DNA from: Chlamydiota bacterium
GTDB taxonomy: Bacteria > Chlamydiota > Chlamydiia > Chlamydiales > SM23-39
Assembly: GCA_013285585.1 (NCBI GenBank)
Contig: JABDHH010000009.1
Span: 1 to 43,983, forward strand
DNA length: 43,983 nt
Direction of reading: 5' to 3'
Shown here one piece after another: positions 7,101-15,523 of this stretch. A model generated the notes under the pieces. It saw only the letters and a program-made list of their open reading frames with translations, did no database searches and had not been told where the DNA came from. Positions within the stretch are counted from its first letter, which is position 1. Each line of letters starts with the position of its first letter. The translations under genes were made by a program, and so were the position numbers.

Positions 7101-9123
7101 AAAGCTGCTTGAGATACATTTCGGTCTTTTCCCTCGAAACGACTTTAGGCTGGAAAATCCAAATGATTTTTCCCGGTTTTTGACCTGTCGGCAGATCGAA
7201 CGTAGCAATCAGATCTTCAAGTTTTTTTATCGAGGCCGCATCGCCTGTAAACAGAAGGGAGTTGGTGCTTTTGACTAACTTCATGCTGTCGATGGTCCGC
7301 AGGAAGGCAGGGTCGCGATATTGATCCGCTTTGAGATTGCGGACGACTTCTTGAAGGGTTTTGTCAAGTTGGTCGCTTCTCCGGTTTTTCGGCTTGTAGA
7401 TAAAGAACTTGTCGCTGACGGGGATCGTGGCGATGCCGGAATCGAATATGGGAACCAATTCTTTCAGCCTGGCTAAGGCGGGCTCGGGACCGGAAAAGAG
7501 AATCGAATTGGTTTCGGTGATCGGTTTCATTTCGTCGATAGTCTGGATGAGCCCTTCGTCCATGACGTTCGATTTATCGAGCTTCTTCGCAAACGATTTC
7601 AATGAGGATTGGAGATCGTCATAGTTTGCGTGCTGGATCTTGTAGAGAAAAAAATCGTTTTTCGCAACTTCCGGCAGCTTTTTCCCGGAGGAGATGTCGA
7701 TCGTGCCTAGAAGCTCCTGTACGCGGCCGAACTGGCTTTCGTCCCCTGAGAAAACGATGGTGTTCGTCGTCTTATTGATTGTTGCGCTAGAAAGGATTTC
7801 AACCAGGGCCGCGTTTTCTTTCGTTCCTTTGAGATGGTCGGCCATTTCCTTCAAGGCGGCGACGATATCCTTTGCGCTCCTGTTTTTGGGTCGGTAGACG
7901 AAAAACGAATTTTTCATGGGAGCCCCTTTTCCCGGGACGTCCAGAGCCGTAAGAAACTCTTTCACCTTCGCGATCGATTCTTTTGATCCGACGAAGGTGA
8001 TCGAATTCGTCTCCTTGAGCACACGAGCCGATTCCATCGTAGTGATCAAATCTCCTTCGGGAATTCCCGATTTTTGCAGATTGTCGGCGATATTGAGCAG
8101 CCCGTTTAGGATTTCGTCGGCGGGGCGGTTCGAAGCTTTGTAGACGAAGATATTCTCTCCCTTGAGTTTCCTAAGCGCCAGAACCTCTTTTTTCGGAGGG
8201 ACGTCCAAGCTGGCGAGGATCGCGAGCGTTTTATCGATGAGATCGCCTGTAGAGACGATATAGATCGAGCTGGCCATGGGCTGAGGAACGAGGATGAACG
8301 GGCTCCCTTGCGCAATCGGGCTCATAATCTGGCTGGCAAGCTCTACAAGAGGTTCAGGGGTATTGTGGATCGTTATATAAGCCCGCACTCCCAGCTGATT
8401 GATCGGGGAGTCGAGAATTTCGATCAGCGCGGCGACCTTGTCGACGTTTGTGGTCACATCGGTAAGGATCATTTGCTTGGTTTCCGGCAAGACTTCCAGA
8501 AGCGCCGCGTTGGAAATCATCGGGCGGATGACGCCGGCGACAGCTTCCGCTTTTGCCTCTTTGATGCGGAAGATCCGGGTGACGATCGGGGCGTTTTTCC
8601 CCTGGTTGTTGTCGCATACGAGTGTCGCGATCTGCACTACCTCGGTCGATTTATGAATCACTAGGTTGTTGTCTTGTTCCAATAAAGACAGCCCATGGAT
8701 GCGCAGGACTTGGATAAGGGTTCCCATGACGTTTTGGGCCGTAATCGGAGCATCCGACACGACCGTTACGGTAAAATCTAGGTCGGTTTCGTTGAAGATG
8801 AAATTGACGCTGCAGATCTTGCTCGCGAAACGGATATACTCGATGATAGAAACGGTATCGTAATTGATCGTATAACCTTGCGCCGGAGATGCCGCTGCTT
8901 CTTTGCTTTCAACGGAGACAGGAGCGGAAAAGGACGCAGTTTCTTGTGCAGTGAGCAACTGTTCGGAAGGCGCTTCCTTGTAGGTTTCAAGACTTTGCAT
9001 CTCGCTATCGCTTCTCTCTATCGATTCTGCTGCGATGGAGATATTTGGCGCATCATCAGAATATAGGAAAAACGAAGAGAGGAGTGAAAAGGCAATTGAA
9101 AAAGCCTTTATACGAGCAGTCAT
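4192..9123 (-). CDS. cdsC: T3SS outer-membrane secretin CdsC (SctC), extremely long
   Basis: The protein forms the outer-membrane ring of the injectisome. An N-terminal signal (about 1-22) is followed by an N0-like domain (about 84-170: TINYDTVSIIEYIRFASKIC) and two N-domains (about 180-310). About twelve tandem repeats of 75-95 residues follow (323-1322). The secretin core then begins VFIEILVIETSL (about 1323) and ends with VPDRNFLVLSGFV, LGGLPMIGAAF and VVIFLRPFII motifs. At 1643 residues it is far larger than C. trachomatis CdsC, which I recall as about 920. The stop codon TAG lies at the edge of the family C insertion and is preserved by it. No good Shine-Dalgarno is seen close to the ATG. 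The pkn5 gene that separates cdsQ and cdsC in Chlamydia is absent here. Confidence 0.95.
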   Translation of the reverse strand: MTARIKAFSIAFSLLSSFFLYSDDAPNISIAAESIERSDSEMQSLETYKEAPSEQLLTAQETASFSAPVSVESKEAAASPAQGYTINYDTVSIIEYIRFASKICSVNFIFNETDLDFTVTVVSDAPITAQNVMGTLIQVLRIHGLSLLEQDNNLVIHKSTEVVQIATLVCDNNQGKNAPIVTRIFRIKEAKAEAVAGVIRPMISNAALLEVLPETKQMILTDVTTNVDKVAALIEILDSPINQLGVRAYITIHNTPEPLVELASQIMSPIAQGSPFILVPQPMASSIYIVSTGDLIDKTLAILASLDVPPKKEVLALRKLKGENIFVYKASNRPADEILNGLLNIADNLQKSGIPEGDLITTMESARVLKETNSITFVGSKESIAKVKEFLTALDVPGKGAPMKNSFFVYRPKNRSAKDIVAALKEMADHLKGTKENAALVEILSSATINKTTNTIVFSGDESQFGRVQELLGTIDISSGKKLPEVAKNDFFLYKIQHANYDDLQSSLKSFAKKLDKSNVMDEGLIQTIDEMKPITETNSILFSGPEPALARLKELVPIFDSGIATIPVSDKFFIYKPKNRRSDQLDKTLQEVVRNLKADQYRDPAFLRTIDSMKLVKSTNSLLFTGDAASIKKLEDLIATFDLPTGQKPGKIIWIFQPKVVSREKTEMYLKQLSGNLDKDSESELIDAIRSMKWIDASQSFIFQGTANAIDRLKDLVQTFDQQSQGQKNFFLYSLQHAPLDKTNQYLDQLADNLSKKGGNQDLVDAVRSRKWIADSHSFMFQGPEASLARVKDVLQSFDVVSASARNFFLYPLQYAPEDRAAQYLDQLANNMSKEGHNKDLVETIRSKKWIADSHSFMFNGPPAALDQIKELLANFDKPETRNVKPGYFIYKLQSTSGDVVEEELDNLAKDLKQGGLKDDKVLSVIENIRYVKETNSLLLTGDPSAIEEVKTLIAEYDYPRVNVNQISSNFFLYKPQHQTAAQIEKSLQEVAANLKKAGLADPPLLQAINSAKYVETTNSLIFTGNADSIQKIQTLLKDIDTPPKEHAQIQHIGKTTFLLYKLKVAGGAQITTSIKTMTADLKKSGGADPDMLQALNSMKYVKETNSLFFTGTEDALMKVQALIEQFDVTSLAAPAPLPEKAPQPGQTNFYLYKPVSLPMPDLEKLMHDFAENLRSSGLTDPDLFSAISSMRTIEQTQSLVFTGTPKALDQIKDLLKAFDIPSNLPNKQPTAPLEPSIQAIENTSFLVYKLQFHKGDEIQNALRQIAKDLIGNNAPVNQNLLNSINSIQWLDVTNSLLCSGDQETLTRLKELIKNLDIPLKQVFIEILVIETSLTNALLFGLEWGGNYKFNEKFGVSSFNTIPPPNAQSAFPDTFVSKLSGLTPPQSPTPIGNIPPVAGFDLGVIGEVIKHNGNTFLTLGSLLSALQSDIETTIITAPKLLGQDGRTSSIFSGANIPFTGSFVNNTTNGATILTSNIEYRDIGLNLTITPVLGNSDIVTLDINLDRSQTATDITGQSQLNFQTQTANGIVTSKTTMQTTVHVPDRNFLVLSGFVNNSNTKTKQGIPCLGGLPMIGAAFSQQNDTISNQNVVIFLRPFIINSIDDMRRVTSEQEIFFRDLSNTPFLEHNYDEAVELIKSIDDD
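5158..8157 (-). repeat. About twelve tandem N-domain-like repeats inside cdsC
   Basis: Each unit begins with a strand such as NFFLYKPQ, then an amphipathic helix (LDQLANNL-type), a D-L/x-x-A-I-x-S-M-K turn, a TNSLLFTG-type strand, and a helix ending L-x-x-x-F-D-x-P. Unit starts, by residue, include ENIFVYK (323), NSFFVYR, NDFFLYK, DKFFIYK, KIIWIFQ, KNFFLYS, RNFFLYP, GYFIYK, SNFFLYK, TTFLLYK, TNFYLYK and TSFLVYK. Units six and seven are the most alike: both have KKWIADSHSFMF or RKWIADSHSFMF. The units are diverged at the DNA level, so this is an old expansion with at least one more recent duplication. Confidence 0.9.
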
Positions 9124-9289
9124 AGAATCTTTCGCGACCTCTTCCGAATCGTAAAATACCCTAGTGTTTTATGCAATATTTCACAGGAGTACATGAGAGC
9201 ATATCGTTTATGGAAATGATCGACAACACTAAAATGAGAGGAGAAAAGATTCAAAAATGTTTTAGAGATCATCTCTAAATTAAATTTTA

Positions 9290-9382
9290 GTCGATTTGTC
9301 GGTTCTTTTTCGATTCAAACTTTGGAGAATAATATCCATGCACTGTTTACGAAGTCGTAAAGCGGTCTCGAAATGCGACGAA
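9290..9382. repeat. Possible degraded family C element upstream of cdsC
   Basis: In the 290-base gap between cdsQ and cdsC, the stretch at 9290-9327 (TCGATTTGTCGGTTCTTTTT, then CGATTCAAACTTTGG) resembles the left arm of family C at 4047-4091. GCGACGAA at 9375-9382 resembles its right arm. Intact terminal repeats are missing. I see no gene in this gap. Promoter elements for cdsC could lie here but I could not pick one out. Confidence 0.35.
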
Positions 9383-9413
9383 CCCCGGTTTTAGGGCAGG
9401 ATTCACACATCTC

Positions 9414-10517
9414 TCATCCTATTTCTAGGATTCGGATGCCAAGAGACTCGCCTAAATAGAGGAGTTCCGCACGTCCGATTTTTTTTCCATTTACGGTTAA
9501 AGAAACGGCTTGATCCGGGTCGATCGGCAGTTCGAGCGTGTTTCCGGGATTCAAATGCATCAAGTGGTCCAGCGTGATTTTCAGACGGGCCAACTCAACG
9601 CATACATTCAAAGGGACATCTTTGATCGAGGTGTTTTCTTCTTCGGCCGGCGTCAATCGGGAGTCGCCTCGGCTATTTTGTTCCATACGTTCCTCATTTG
9701 TGAATGCATATTCGAGCAGTTCCATCTGGTTTCTCTCGATCTTGGCTTGAAACAGAGGGATGGTTCCGATTTTTAAAACGGCGATCGCGGTATTCCTCTC
9801 TACGTTGTAATTTCCTTTGTCGAGAAGGACGAAATCCCCGGGTTTCAAATCATCGCACTCCGATCGAGAGAGAAGGACAGAGCCGCATTCCAATCCAAGG
9901 ATGAGTTCTGTGGATTTGGACAGTTCGCTGCTGACATATTCCATCTCGTGTAAGGCGAAATGTTCCAGCCAGGCTTTGTGGAATGAAGCGGGCAGGATCA
10001 GCCTTGACCAACAAGATTGCTCGCTGAATGAGATTTCGACATCGATGCAGAAAGCATTTTCTTCCGGTACCTTAGATTTTTCTCCAAGGGATGGCGTGAG
10101 TTTTGAAATCGGGTCGATCGAGCTTGAGGCGGCAAGGGCTTCCAGGACAAGAAAGCGGCAGAAACCTTCTTTAAGAGGTTCGGAAATTTGCGCTTTGGAT
10201 TTTCCTTGCATCATTGAAGCTGTTAGCTTGTTCTTGTCAGCTTTCGGAATAACGAAAAAAAAGGGAGACGGAATGGGGTTTAAAAAAATGGAGGTGCAGA
10301 AATAATTCGCGCCTAGTCCTTCTTGGACTTTTTCGGCCTTTATCCAAGCTTGTTCGGAGATCTGAAGTGAAAAATCCTTCATTTCGAACCGGGCGGCAAG
10401 AAGCGAGGAAAGGCGATACCAGTCGAAAGGCGGAGCATTTCCAAAAAGAGGGATCTGATCCGTTCCCTCGATGAATTCAAGCACTTTGCGTAAACGCAAG
10501 GCGGTTTTTTTTGCCAT
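9414..10517 (-). CDS. cdsQ: T3SS cytoplasmic-ring protein CdsQ (SctQ, SpoA family)
   Basis: The protein builds the sorting platform below the export gate and binds CdsN/CdsO-side components. The last 80 residues are a SpoA/FliN-type domain: LNVCVELARLKITLDHL, NPGNTLELP, then VSLTVNGKKIGRAELLYLGE and GIRILEI. An upstream SpoA-like segment is seen near LGLECGSVLLS and LKPGDFVLLDKGNY. The 367-residue length fits chlamydial CdsQ (CT672). ATG at 10517 follows the cdsP stop by nine bases, so both are in the same transcript. Confidence 0.93.
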   Translation of the reverse strand: MAKKTALRLRKVLEFIEGTDQIPLFGNAPPFDWYRLSSLLAARFEMKDFSLQISEQAWIKAEKVQEGLGANYFCTSIFLNPIPSPFFFVIPKADKNKLTASMMQGKSKAQISEPLKEGFCRFLVLEALAASSSIDPISKLTPSLGEKSKVPEENAFCIDVEISFSEQSCWSRLILPASFHKAWLEHFALHEMEYVSSELSKSTELILGLECGSVLLSRSECDDLKPGDFVLLDKGNYNVERNTAIAVLKIGTIPLFQAKIERNQMELLEYAFTNEERMEQNSRGDSRLTPAEEENTSIKDVPLNVCVELARLKITLDHLMHLNPGNTLELPIDPDQAVSLTVNGKKIGRAELLYLGESLGIRILEIG

Positions 10518-10526
10518 TGTTTTTTC

Positions 10527-12110
10527 CTATTTTGCCCCGCCGCCTTTTTGCCCTTTTTCCCCGGCTGATTCCTTCCTTTTGAAAAGCGGCTTTTCAAAGG
10601 CAGCTTCTATCCGGTTCACCGTATAGGAAAATTTCCCAGCTTGGAAGGCTGCGAGCAAGTTGGGAATGTTCTGATTGAATGCGGCCACTGCCTCATTCGA
10701 ACCTGTTAACCGGATGTTCAATTGATAAGGAGCCGTGGAGAATTTTTCGATCGAGATCTTGGCTCCGTAGAATTTAGAATTGGCGAACGAGGGAGCGTTC
10801 AATATGAATTCCGTGCGGCTGTCGCCTTTTGGAGAAACCATCGCTGTGATTGTGCCGATCATATGGTAGTAAATCGAAAGCGCTTCAAGTCCAAGATAGG
10901 GTTGGGCCGCCGCTGCCGCGGCGCCTGCGACGGGGATGACATAACTGGGCAAAGTCTCTGTCGACGGAGATTGCATTTGGAGCGACTCAGCCTCTTCTTG
11001 TCGGGATTTTTTTTTATTTTTGCCGCCTGCTTCTTCTTGGTTGCTCGTGGGACCACCTTCCTGCGCCTCCGGTTTTTTTCTCTTTCCTTGATCCTCGACG
11101 AGCCGTTTGGATGAATCGGCAGGCTGCACTTCTTCCTCCCTTAGCGAGCGGGCTAGCTGATGCCCAACCCTCTCTTCAGGCGGCAGCCGGCCATCGTGTC
11201 GGGCTTCTTCCGGAGAGAGGGGACCTATGTACTTGATGCCTTCATCTCCTTGCGGCGCGATTACGCCTTCCGGTCCTGACATTTTTCTTTTCCCTTTCTC
11301 TTCTCGAAAATAAAGCGAAGACTCAATTTCCTCTTTTTTGGAGACCATGAATGCGGGATGGGGAGGAAGATCCGCTTCCCCCTTTTTCCCTTTAGCAGGA
11401 AAAGATCCTTCTGTTTTGCCCGAAAGGAGTTTGTCCTTTTCTGCCCTTCCACCCTCGTCAGAAAGCTCGAAAGGAGAAGGGAGCTGCGGCCCTTTAGGCT
11501 TCCCGCTTTTTTCGGAGAGGCGTGCCCCGTTTCTTTTTTTCTCTGATGCTGCAACGGCTTTGTCTTCAGGAGACTCTTGGCTTACTTCCTGCGAGGAAGG
11601 CTGCTTTGCGTTTTTGTCCGTATCTTCCGAGGTTACGAAGATGCGGGAAGCTGAGTTGGGCGTTTCTTCCATTTGAGGCTGCATCGACGGCTGACTGTAT
11701 TCGGCAGGTTCTTCGACGCTCTGCCAAAACTGGTCAGATTGGGGAAGAGGCGGCTGCTCTTCATCCTGTAGCGCCGTGCCGTCTAAAACGGTTGAAGGGG
11801 GAGGAGAGTAGGTCGGACTCGGCAAGGCTGTTGCGTCGATATCCTGAGAGGAAACGGAGGATCCCAGTCCTCCTGTGGAAGCGGTTCCAGGTTCTCCGGA
11901 AAATATCGTAAATGGGGTCGGAAGATTCGACTTCTCTTCTTCTTCGGCGTCGACGAACTGTCTGAATCTTTGCCTTGTTCGGGATTCGTCGTCGACTTCA
12001 GAGACCTTTTCCACTTTTTCGACCCTGCGGTGCGCAGAGGTCGGCGCGGTTTTATCTAGCTCGCCTCCTTTATTCGGAGGAACTGGCGGGATGCGGGATG
12101 ACGATGACAT
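10527..12110 (-). CDS. cdsP: T3SS needle-length/substrate-switch protein CdsP (SctP)
   Basis: Roughly the first 380 residues are low-complexity, rich in Pro, Glu, Ser and Lys, and probably disordered, as expected for a molecular ruler. The last 120 residues are a folded domain resembling the T3S4-type end of SctP: LNIRLTGSNEAVAAFNQNI, then LLAAFQAGKFSYTVNRIEA. The gene has a good AGAGAGG ribosome site ahead of the ATG. Position between cdsO and cdsQ equals CT671 in C. trachomatis. At 527 residues it is longer than the Chlamydia protein as I recall it; the extra length is in the disordered part. Ruler function is inferred from position and architecture. Confidence 0.85.
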   Translation of the reverse strand: MSSSSRIPPVPPNKGGELDKTAPTSAHRRVEKVEKVSEVDDESRTRQRFRQFVDAEEEEKSNLPTPFTIFSGEPGTASTGGLGSSVSSQDIDATALPSPTYSPPPSTVLDGTALQDEEQPPLPQSDQFWQSVEEPAEYSQPSMQPQMEETPNSASRIFVTSEDTDKNAKQPSSQEVSQESPEDKAVAASEKKRNGARLSEKSGKPKGPQLPSPFELSDEGGRAEKDKLLSGKTEGSFPAKGKKGEADLPPHPAFMVSKKEEIESSLYFREEKGKRKMSGPEGVIAPQGDEGIKYIGPLSPEEARHDGRLPPEERVGHQLARSLREEEVQPADSSKRLVEDQGKRKKPEAQEGGPTSNQEEAGGKNKKKSRQEEAESLQMQSPSTETLPSYVIPVAGAAAAAAQPYLGLEALSIYYHMIGTITAMVSPKGDSRTEFILNAPSFANSKFYGAKISIEKFSTAPYQLNIRLTGSNEAVAAFNQNIPNLLAAFQAGKFSYTVNRIEAAFEKPLFKRKESAGEKGQKGGGAK

Positions 12111-12182
12111 AGAAACCTCTCTTTGCCCAAAAACGGCAGAAATGTTCGCGTGCAGCAGGGCTTAGGAGCTTCTGCCCTATGC

Positions 12183-12722
12183 TTAGCTTGATCCATTTTC
12201 CTTTTTTTCTCGATCCTTTTTTCTGATGTGCTTTTCCCTTTTGTGCAAAAAGTGGGTCGCAGAGCCCTGCTCATCTTGTTCCACCCCTTCTTTTTGCTGA
12301 ACCCAGTAATCCATCTCTTTTTCCCATTCCTTTTTGTGAAGTTCAAGCTTTTCCAGGTCTTTTTTCTTTTGGAACAAGTCGTCTGTCGCGATGTCCACTT
12401 GCTTCTGGGCCACGTCTACCTGTTTTTGCTGATCGGCGACTTTTTTCTCTTTTTCAGCGAGCTGTTCATCGACGATTTTCAGGTAGACCTTGCTCCTTTG
12501 AATCACGTCTGTCGTCGTGCCTGTGTCGAGCTCGTGCCTCAATTGTTCGAGTTTTGCGACTTTATGTTTCAGGACTCTATCTCGTTCCTGGGTCAGGTCG
12601 TAGAGTTTTTCATATGCTTTTTCCAAGATCGCCTTTTTCTCTTCGAGCGTTTTCACCGCCGAATCGAAGCGATTTTTCTTGATCAAAAGCATTTGCTCGA
12701 GAGGGTAGTTGAGTTTGGACAT
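12183..12722 (-). CDS. cdsO: T3SS stalk protein CdsO (SctO, FliJ/YscO-like)
   Basis: The protein is almost entirely a charged coiled coil from about residue 8 to the end (for example KNRFDSAVKTLEEKKAILEK and VADQQKQVDVAQKQVDIA). This matches the two-helix stalk that inserts into the CdsN hexamer. I start it at ATG 12722 (MSKLNYPLEQMLLIKK), which matches the KYPLEP-type start of CT670, rather than at the in-frame upstream ATG at 12734. It is followed by cdsP after 72 bases and preceded by the inserted glycosyltransferase, which separates it from its ATPase partner cdsN. Confidence 0.9.
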   Translation of the reverse strand: MSKLNYPLEQMLLIKKNRFDSAVKTLEEKKAILEKAYEKLYDLTQERDRVLKHKVAKLEQLRHELDTGTTTDVIQRSKVYLKIVDEQLAEKEKKVADQQKQVDVAQKQVDIATDDLFQKKKDLEKLELHKKEWEKEMDYWVQQKEGVEQDEQGSATHFLHKREKHIRKKDREKKENGSS

Positions 12723-12782
12723 GATATACCCCATTATTGCACAAATCGAAAAATATGACCATCCGCTCGGTTTTTTTATCGA

Positions 12783-13523
12783 TCATAAATTTTGGCAAAA
12801 TGCATCGACTCCGATGCTGTGCAAAATATCGAGCTTCCCCTGGCCTCCGAAGAAATGATCAATGATCGAATGTTCATTTGCGCCAAAAGTTTTTGGCCAA
12901 TTATAAATAAACGGAAGCTCCAATACAGCCGGTTTATGAAGGAAAATGGCTCGGGACAAGATTTCCTGATCGCCCGGCAATAGATCTTTAAATGCAACGA
13001 TTGCCTCTCTCCATTGCTGGAGGATTTTTGTCCTTTTTCGAAAAGCAATCACCCCTGAATTGTAATGGACTTCACCGGGCAAAAGAAGAGGGCGGTGCTG
13101 CTCTGCATCTCTGGACAGAGCGAATTCGGTCCCGAACCCAAGACAATGAAAAATGGGCTCTAAAGTTCCTTTTACTTGGCAATCGAGATCTATCCAAATC
13201 CCGCAATCAAAAGGGGATTGAAAAAGAGCAAATGGTTTTTTCAGCCAGGCACAACGGGAACTCCAATACTTTTTTCCATAGCGAAGTTCCCAGGATTCTT
13301 TAATGGAAGGAGGGATCGGTTTCATGGAAGAAAATAGAGGATCGAGAGGGGGTAGCAAGATATACTCGCCTTTCTCTTTACACCACGACCTTCCATTTTG
13401 CGTCATCCCAAAATCGACAAATGCGACCGGGTACGAATTATGGGCGGAATAGTGCTTCCACCACCATGGAAGGAGCCATTGTTGGTTCGAGTCGCATCCT
13501 ACGATAATTCCCGAGCGGAGCAC
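12783..13523 (-). CDS. Glycosyltransferase-like protein inserted between cdsN and cdsO
   Basis: This 246-residue protein has the look of a GT-A fold nucleotide-sugar glycosyltransferase. It starts with MLRSGIIVGCDSNQQWLLPW, has a DxD-type metal site in WIDLDCQVKG (about residues 110-119), then NSGVIAFRK and GDQEILSRA, both common in GT8-like enzymes. There is no signal peptide. The GTG start overlaps the cdsN TAG by one base, so it is translationally coupled to the T3SS ATPase gene. It has no counterpart at this place in C. trachomatis (CT669-CT670 adjacent). Its substrate is unknown; modification of a T3SS part or a host target are both open. Confidence 0.75.
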   Translation of the reverse strand: MLRSGIIVGCDSNQQWLLPWWWKHYSAHNSYPVAFVDFGMTQNGRSWCKEKGEYILLPPLDPLFSSMKPIPPSIKESWELRYGKKYWSSRCAWLKKPFALFQSPFDCGIWIDLDCQVKGTLEPIFHCLGFGTEFALSRDAEQHRPLLLPGEVHYNSGVIAFRKRTKILQQWREAIVAFKDLLPGDQEILSRAIFLHKPAVLELPFIYNWPKTFGANEHSIIDHFFGGQGKLDILHSIGVDAFCQNL

Positions 13524-14839
13524 TAAGTGAATAAGGATTTTAGGGCGCGGATCGTATCTTCCATCGGAGCTTTGTCTTCGATCTGCTGTTTCAAAAAGCG
13601 GTTGACCTTGTCGATGAATTTGAGTGCGAAATCGGCGTTTTTGTCTGAGCCCGGCTTGTATTCCCCGATGCGGATCAAAAGCTCGTTTTTCTTATAATTA
13701 GCGAGCACTTCTCTGACTTTTCCGATCGCTTCGAGATGCTGTTTGTCCACGATTTGAGACAAAACGCGGCTGACCGACGAAAGGACGTCGATGGCGGGAA
13801 AATGGTACTGCCGGGCCAGTTCCGAAGAAAGGATGATGTGGCCATCGAGGATGGAGCGAACCTCGTCGGCCACTGGTTCATTCAGATCATCGCCTGCGAC
13901 CAAAATCGTATAAAAGGCGGTGATCGAACCTTTATCAGAATTTCCCGAGCGTTCCAGAAGCCGGGGGAGGATAGCGAAAACTGAAGGGGTGTAACCGGCC
14001 CTGGCAGGCGGCTCTCCGGCGGCTAGGCCAATTTCGCGAAGCGCACGTGCAAAACGGGTCACGGAATCCATCATCAGGATGACCGATTTTCCCTGGTCTC
14101 GGAAATATTCGGCGATCGCTGTGCCGACATAGGCGGCGTTGAGGCGCATTTGCGCTGCCTGGTCGGAAGTAGAGACTATGATAACTGAGCGCTTCATCCC
14201 CTCCGTACCCAAGTCGTTTTGCAAGAACTCACGAACTTCGCGACCCCTCTCGCCAATCAGCGAAATGACGTTTACATCGGCTACCGCGTTGCGCGCGATC
14301 ATGCCGAGAAGGGTTGATTTTCCGACGCCTGCAGCGCTGAAAATACCGACTCTTTGACCTTTGCCGCAGGTCAGCACTGCGTCGATGCATCGGATGCCTA
14401 CTGGGATAGGTTTCGTGATCAGGCCGCGCTTGAGGGGGTCGGGAGGAGAATTAATGACAGGGTAGCTTTCGGTCAGCTTGAGCGGGCCATGGGTATCTTC
14501 ATCCAGTGGCTGGCCAAGGCCATTCAGCACTCTGCCCAAAAGCTGAGGGCCTACTTTGATGTGCATGGGCATACGCATTGGGATGACTTCGGAAGAAGGG
14601 CCGATCCCTTTCATATCGCCAAGAGGAGAAAGGATGACTTCGTCTCGGGTGAAGCCAACGACTTCGGCGGCGAGCGGCTCGCCGGCTCTTTTGATCAGGC
14701 AGACCTCGCCCATTTTCACTTGAGGGATGATCGCGCGGATGAGCATGCCGATCACTTCGGTGATGCGCCCATGTACGGTCGTCAGCTCGACCTCTTCGAG
14801 ATGGCTGATCAGTTTATCGAATGAAGGGGGCAGATCCAT
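13523..14839 (-). CDS. cdsN: T3SS ATPase CdsN (SctN)
   Basis: This is the hexameric ATPase that unfolds and releases substrates at the export gate. The Walker A motif AAGVGKST is at residues 169-176, the Walker B strand SVILMMDSVTRFA follows, and GEPPARAGYTPSVF is the F1/SctN signature. The N-terminal region is a beta-barrel and the C-terminal part a helical substrate-binding domain. The 438-residue length is normal for the family (CT669). ATG at 14839 is preceded by the CT668-like gene with a 33-base gap. No key residue is missing. Confidence 0.97.
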   Translation of the reverse strand: MDLPPSFDKLISHLEEVELTTVHGRITEVIGMLIRAIIPQVKMGEVCLIKRAGEPLAAEVVGFTRDEVILSPLGDMKGIGPSSEVIPMRMPMHIKVGPQLLGRVLNGLGQPLDEDTHGPLKLTESYPVINSPPDPLKRGLITKPIPVGIRCIDAVLTCGKGQRVGIFSAAGVGKSTLLGMIARNAVADVNVISLIGERGREVREFLQNDLGTEGMKRSVIIVSTSDQAAQMRLNAAYVGTAIAEYFRDQGKSVILMMDSVTRFARALREIGLAAGEPPARAGYTPSVFAILPRLLERSGNSDKGSITAFYTILVAGDDLNEPVADEVRSILDGHIILSSELARQYHFPAIDVLSSVSRVLSQIVDKQHLEAIGKVREVLANYKKNELLIRIGEYKPGSDKNADFALKFIDKVNRFLKQQIEDKAPMEDTIRALKSLFT

Positions 14840-14872
14840 GGTGATTAACCCGAGGGGTAAAAAGGTGACAAT

Positions 14873-15523
14873 TTATAACTGGATGCTCATGATCGTTGTA
14901 ATGGAACTCGTGATGCGACTCAAGAGGGTCGAGGAATATTCGATTTCTTGTTGGGCTAAAGCCATTTTGCTCTGGAGGATCATCATATCGCCCGCGCTTA
15001 GCTGATGCGCTGATGAGGACATTTCCTGGAGCTTGTTCTGAATCGCTGTAAATTGGTCTTGACCATCGTTGATTTGAGCGAGAAACCGAGAGATCACCCC
15101 AGGTTCAGCGGGAGATTTCATCGCAGGAGTTTCGACGCCGAGCTTGGCGGAGGCGGCACGGCTATATTCCCTTGCGTCGTTCAGCTTATTCCTGAGAAGG
15201 TGCGCTTGCGACCGTTTCAACTGCAGATTCGGCGTTTGAAACTGTTGATGAACCGTACCCAAAGTATCTTGGGCCGTCTGCGCCTGCGCCAAGAGTGAAG
15301 GAACAGTTGGAGTGCCTGTCTGAGTTGTCATGGAACGGGAGAGTTCCATGGGGGTCGGGCTTCCCGGTGTTGTGGCAGACGCGGGAGATGCACCTTTTTG
15401 CATGTAGGATTGGAAACCTTGCCCGGAAGGAGGCTGGCGGATCGCCTGATCCGCCTCCAAAGCCTTGGAGGGAGTGATCCGGTCTGGGCTTTTGTCTGGG
15501 GAAGGGGTCTCTGGAATGGTCAC
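14873..15523 (-). CDS. CT668-like protein, candidate T3SS inner-rod (SctI-like) subunit
   Basis: The gene starts with GTG in a GTGA overlap with the cdsG stop, so it is translationally coupled. The first 90 residues are Pro/Ser/Thr-rich and unstructured (PETPSPDKSPDRITPSKALE). The rest is helical. The final 40 residues (GDMMILQSKMALAQQEIEYS, then LLSRITSSITTIMSIQL) resemble the C-terminal helix of rod or needle-like subunits such as YscI/PrgJ. Position between cdsG and cdsN equals CT668. The rod assignment is an inference from that C-terminus; it could instead be a secreted early substrate. Confidence 0.75.
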   Translation of the reverse strand: MTIPETPSPDKSPDRITPSKALEADQAIRQPPSGQGFQSYMQKGASPASATTPGSPTPMELSRSMTTQTGTPTVPSLLAQAQTAQDTLGTVHQQFQTPNLQLKRSQAHLLRNKLNDAREYSRAASAKLGVETPAMKSPAEPGVISRFLAQINDGQDQFTAIQNKLQEMSSSAHQLSAGDMMILQSKMALAQQEIEYSSTLLSRITSSITTIMSIQL

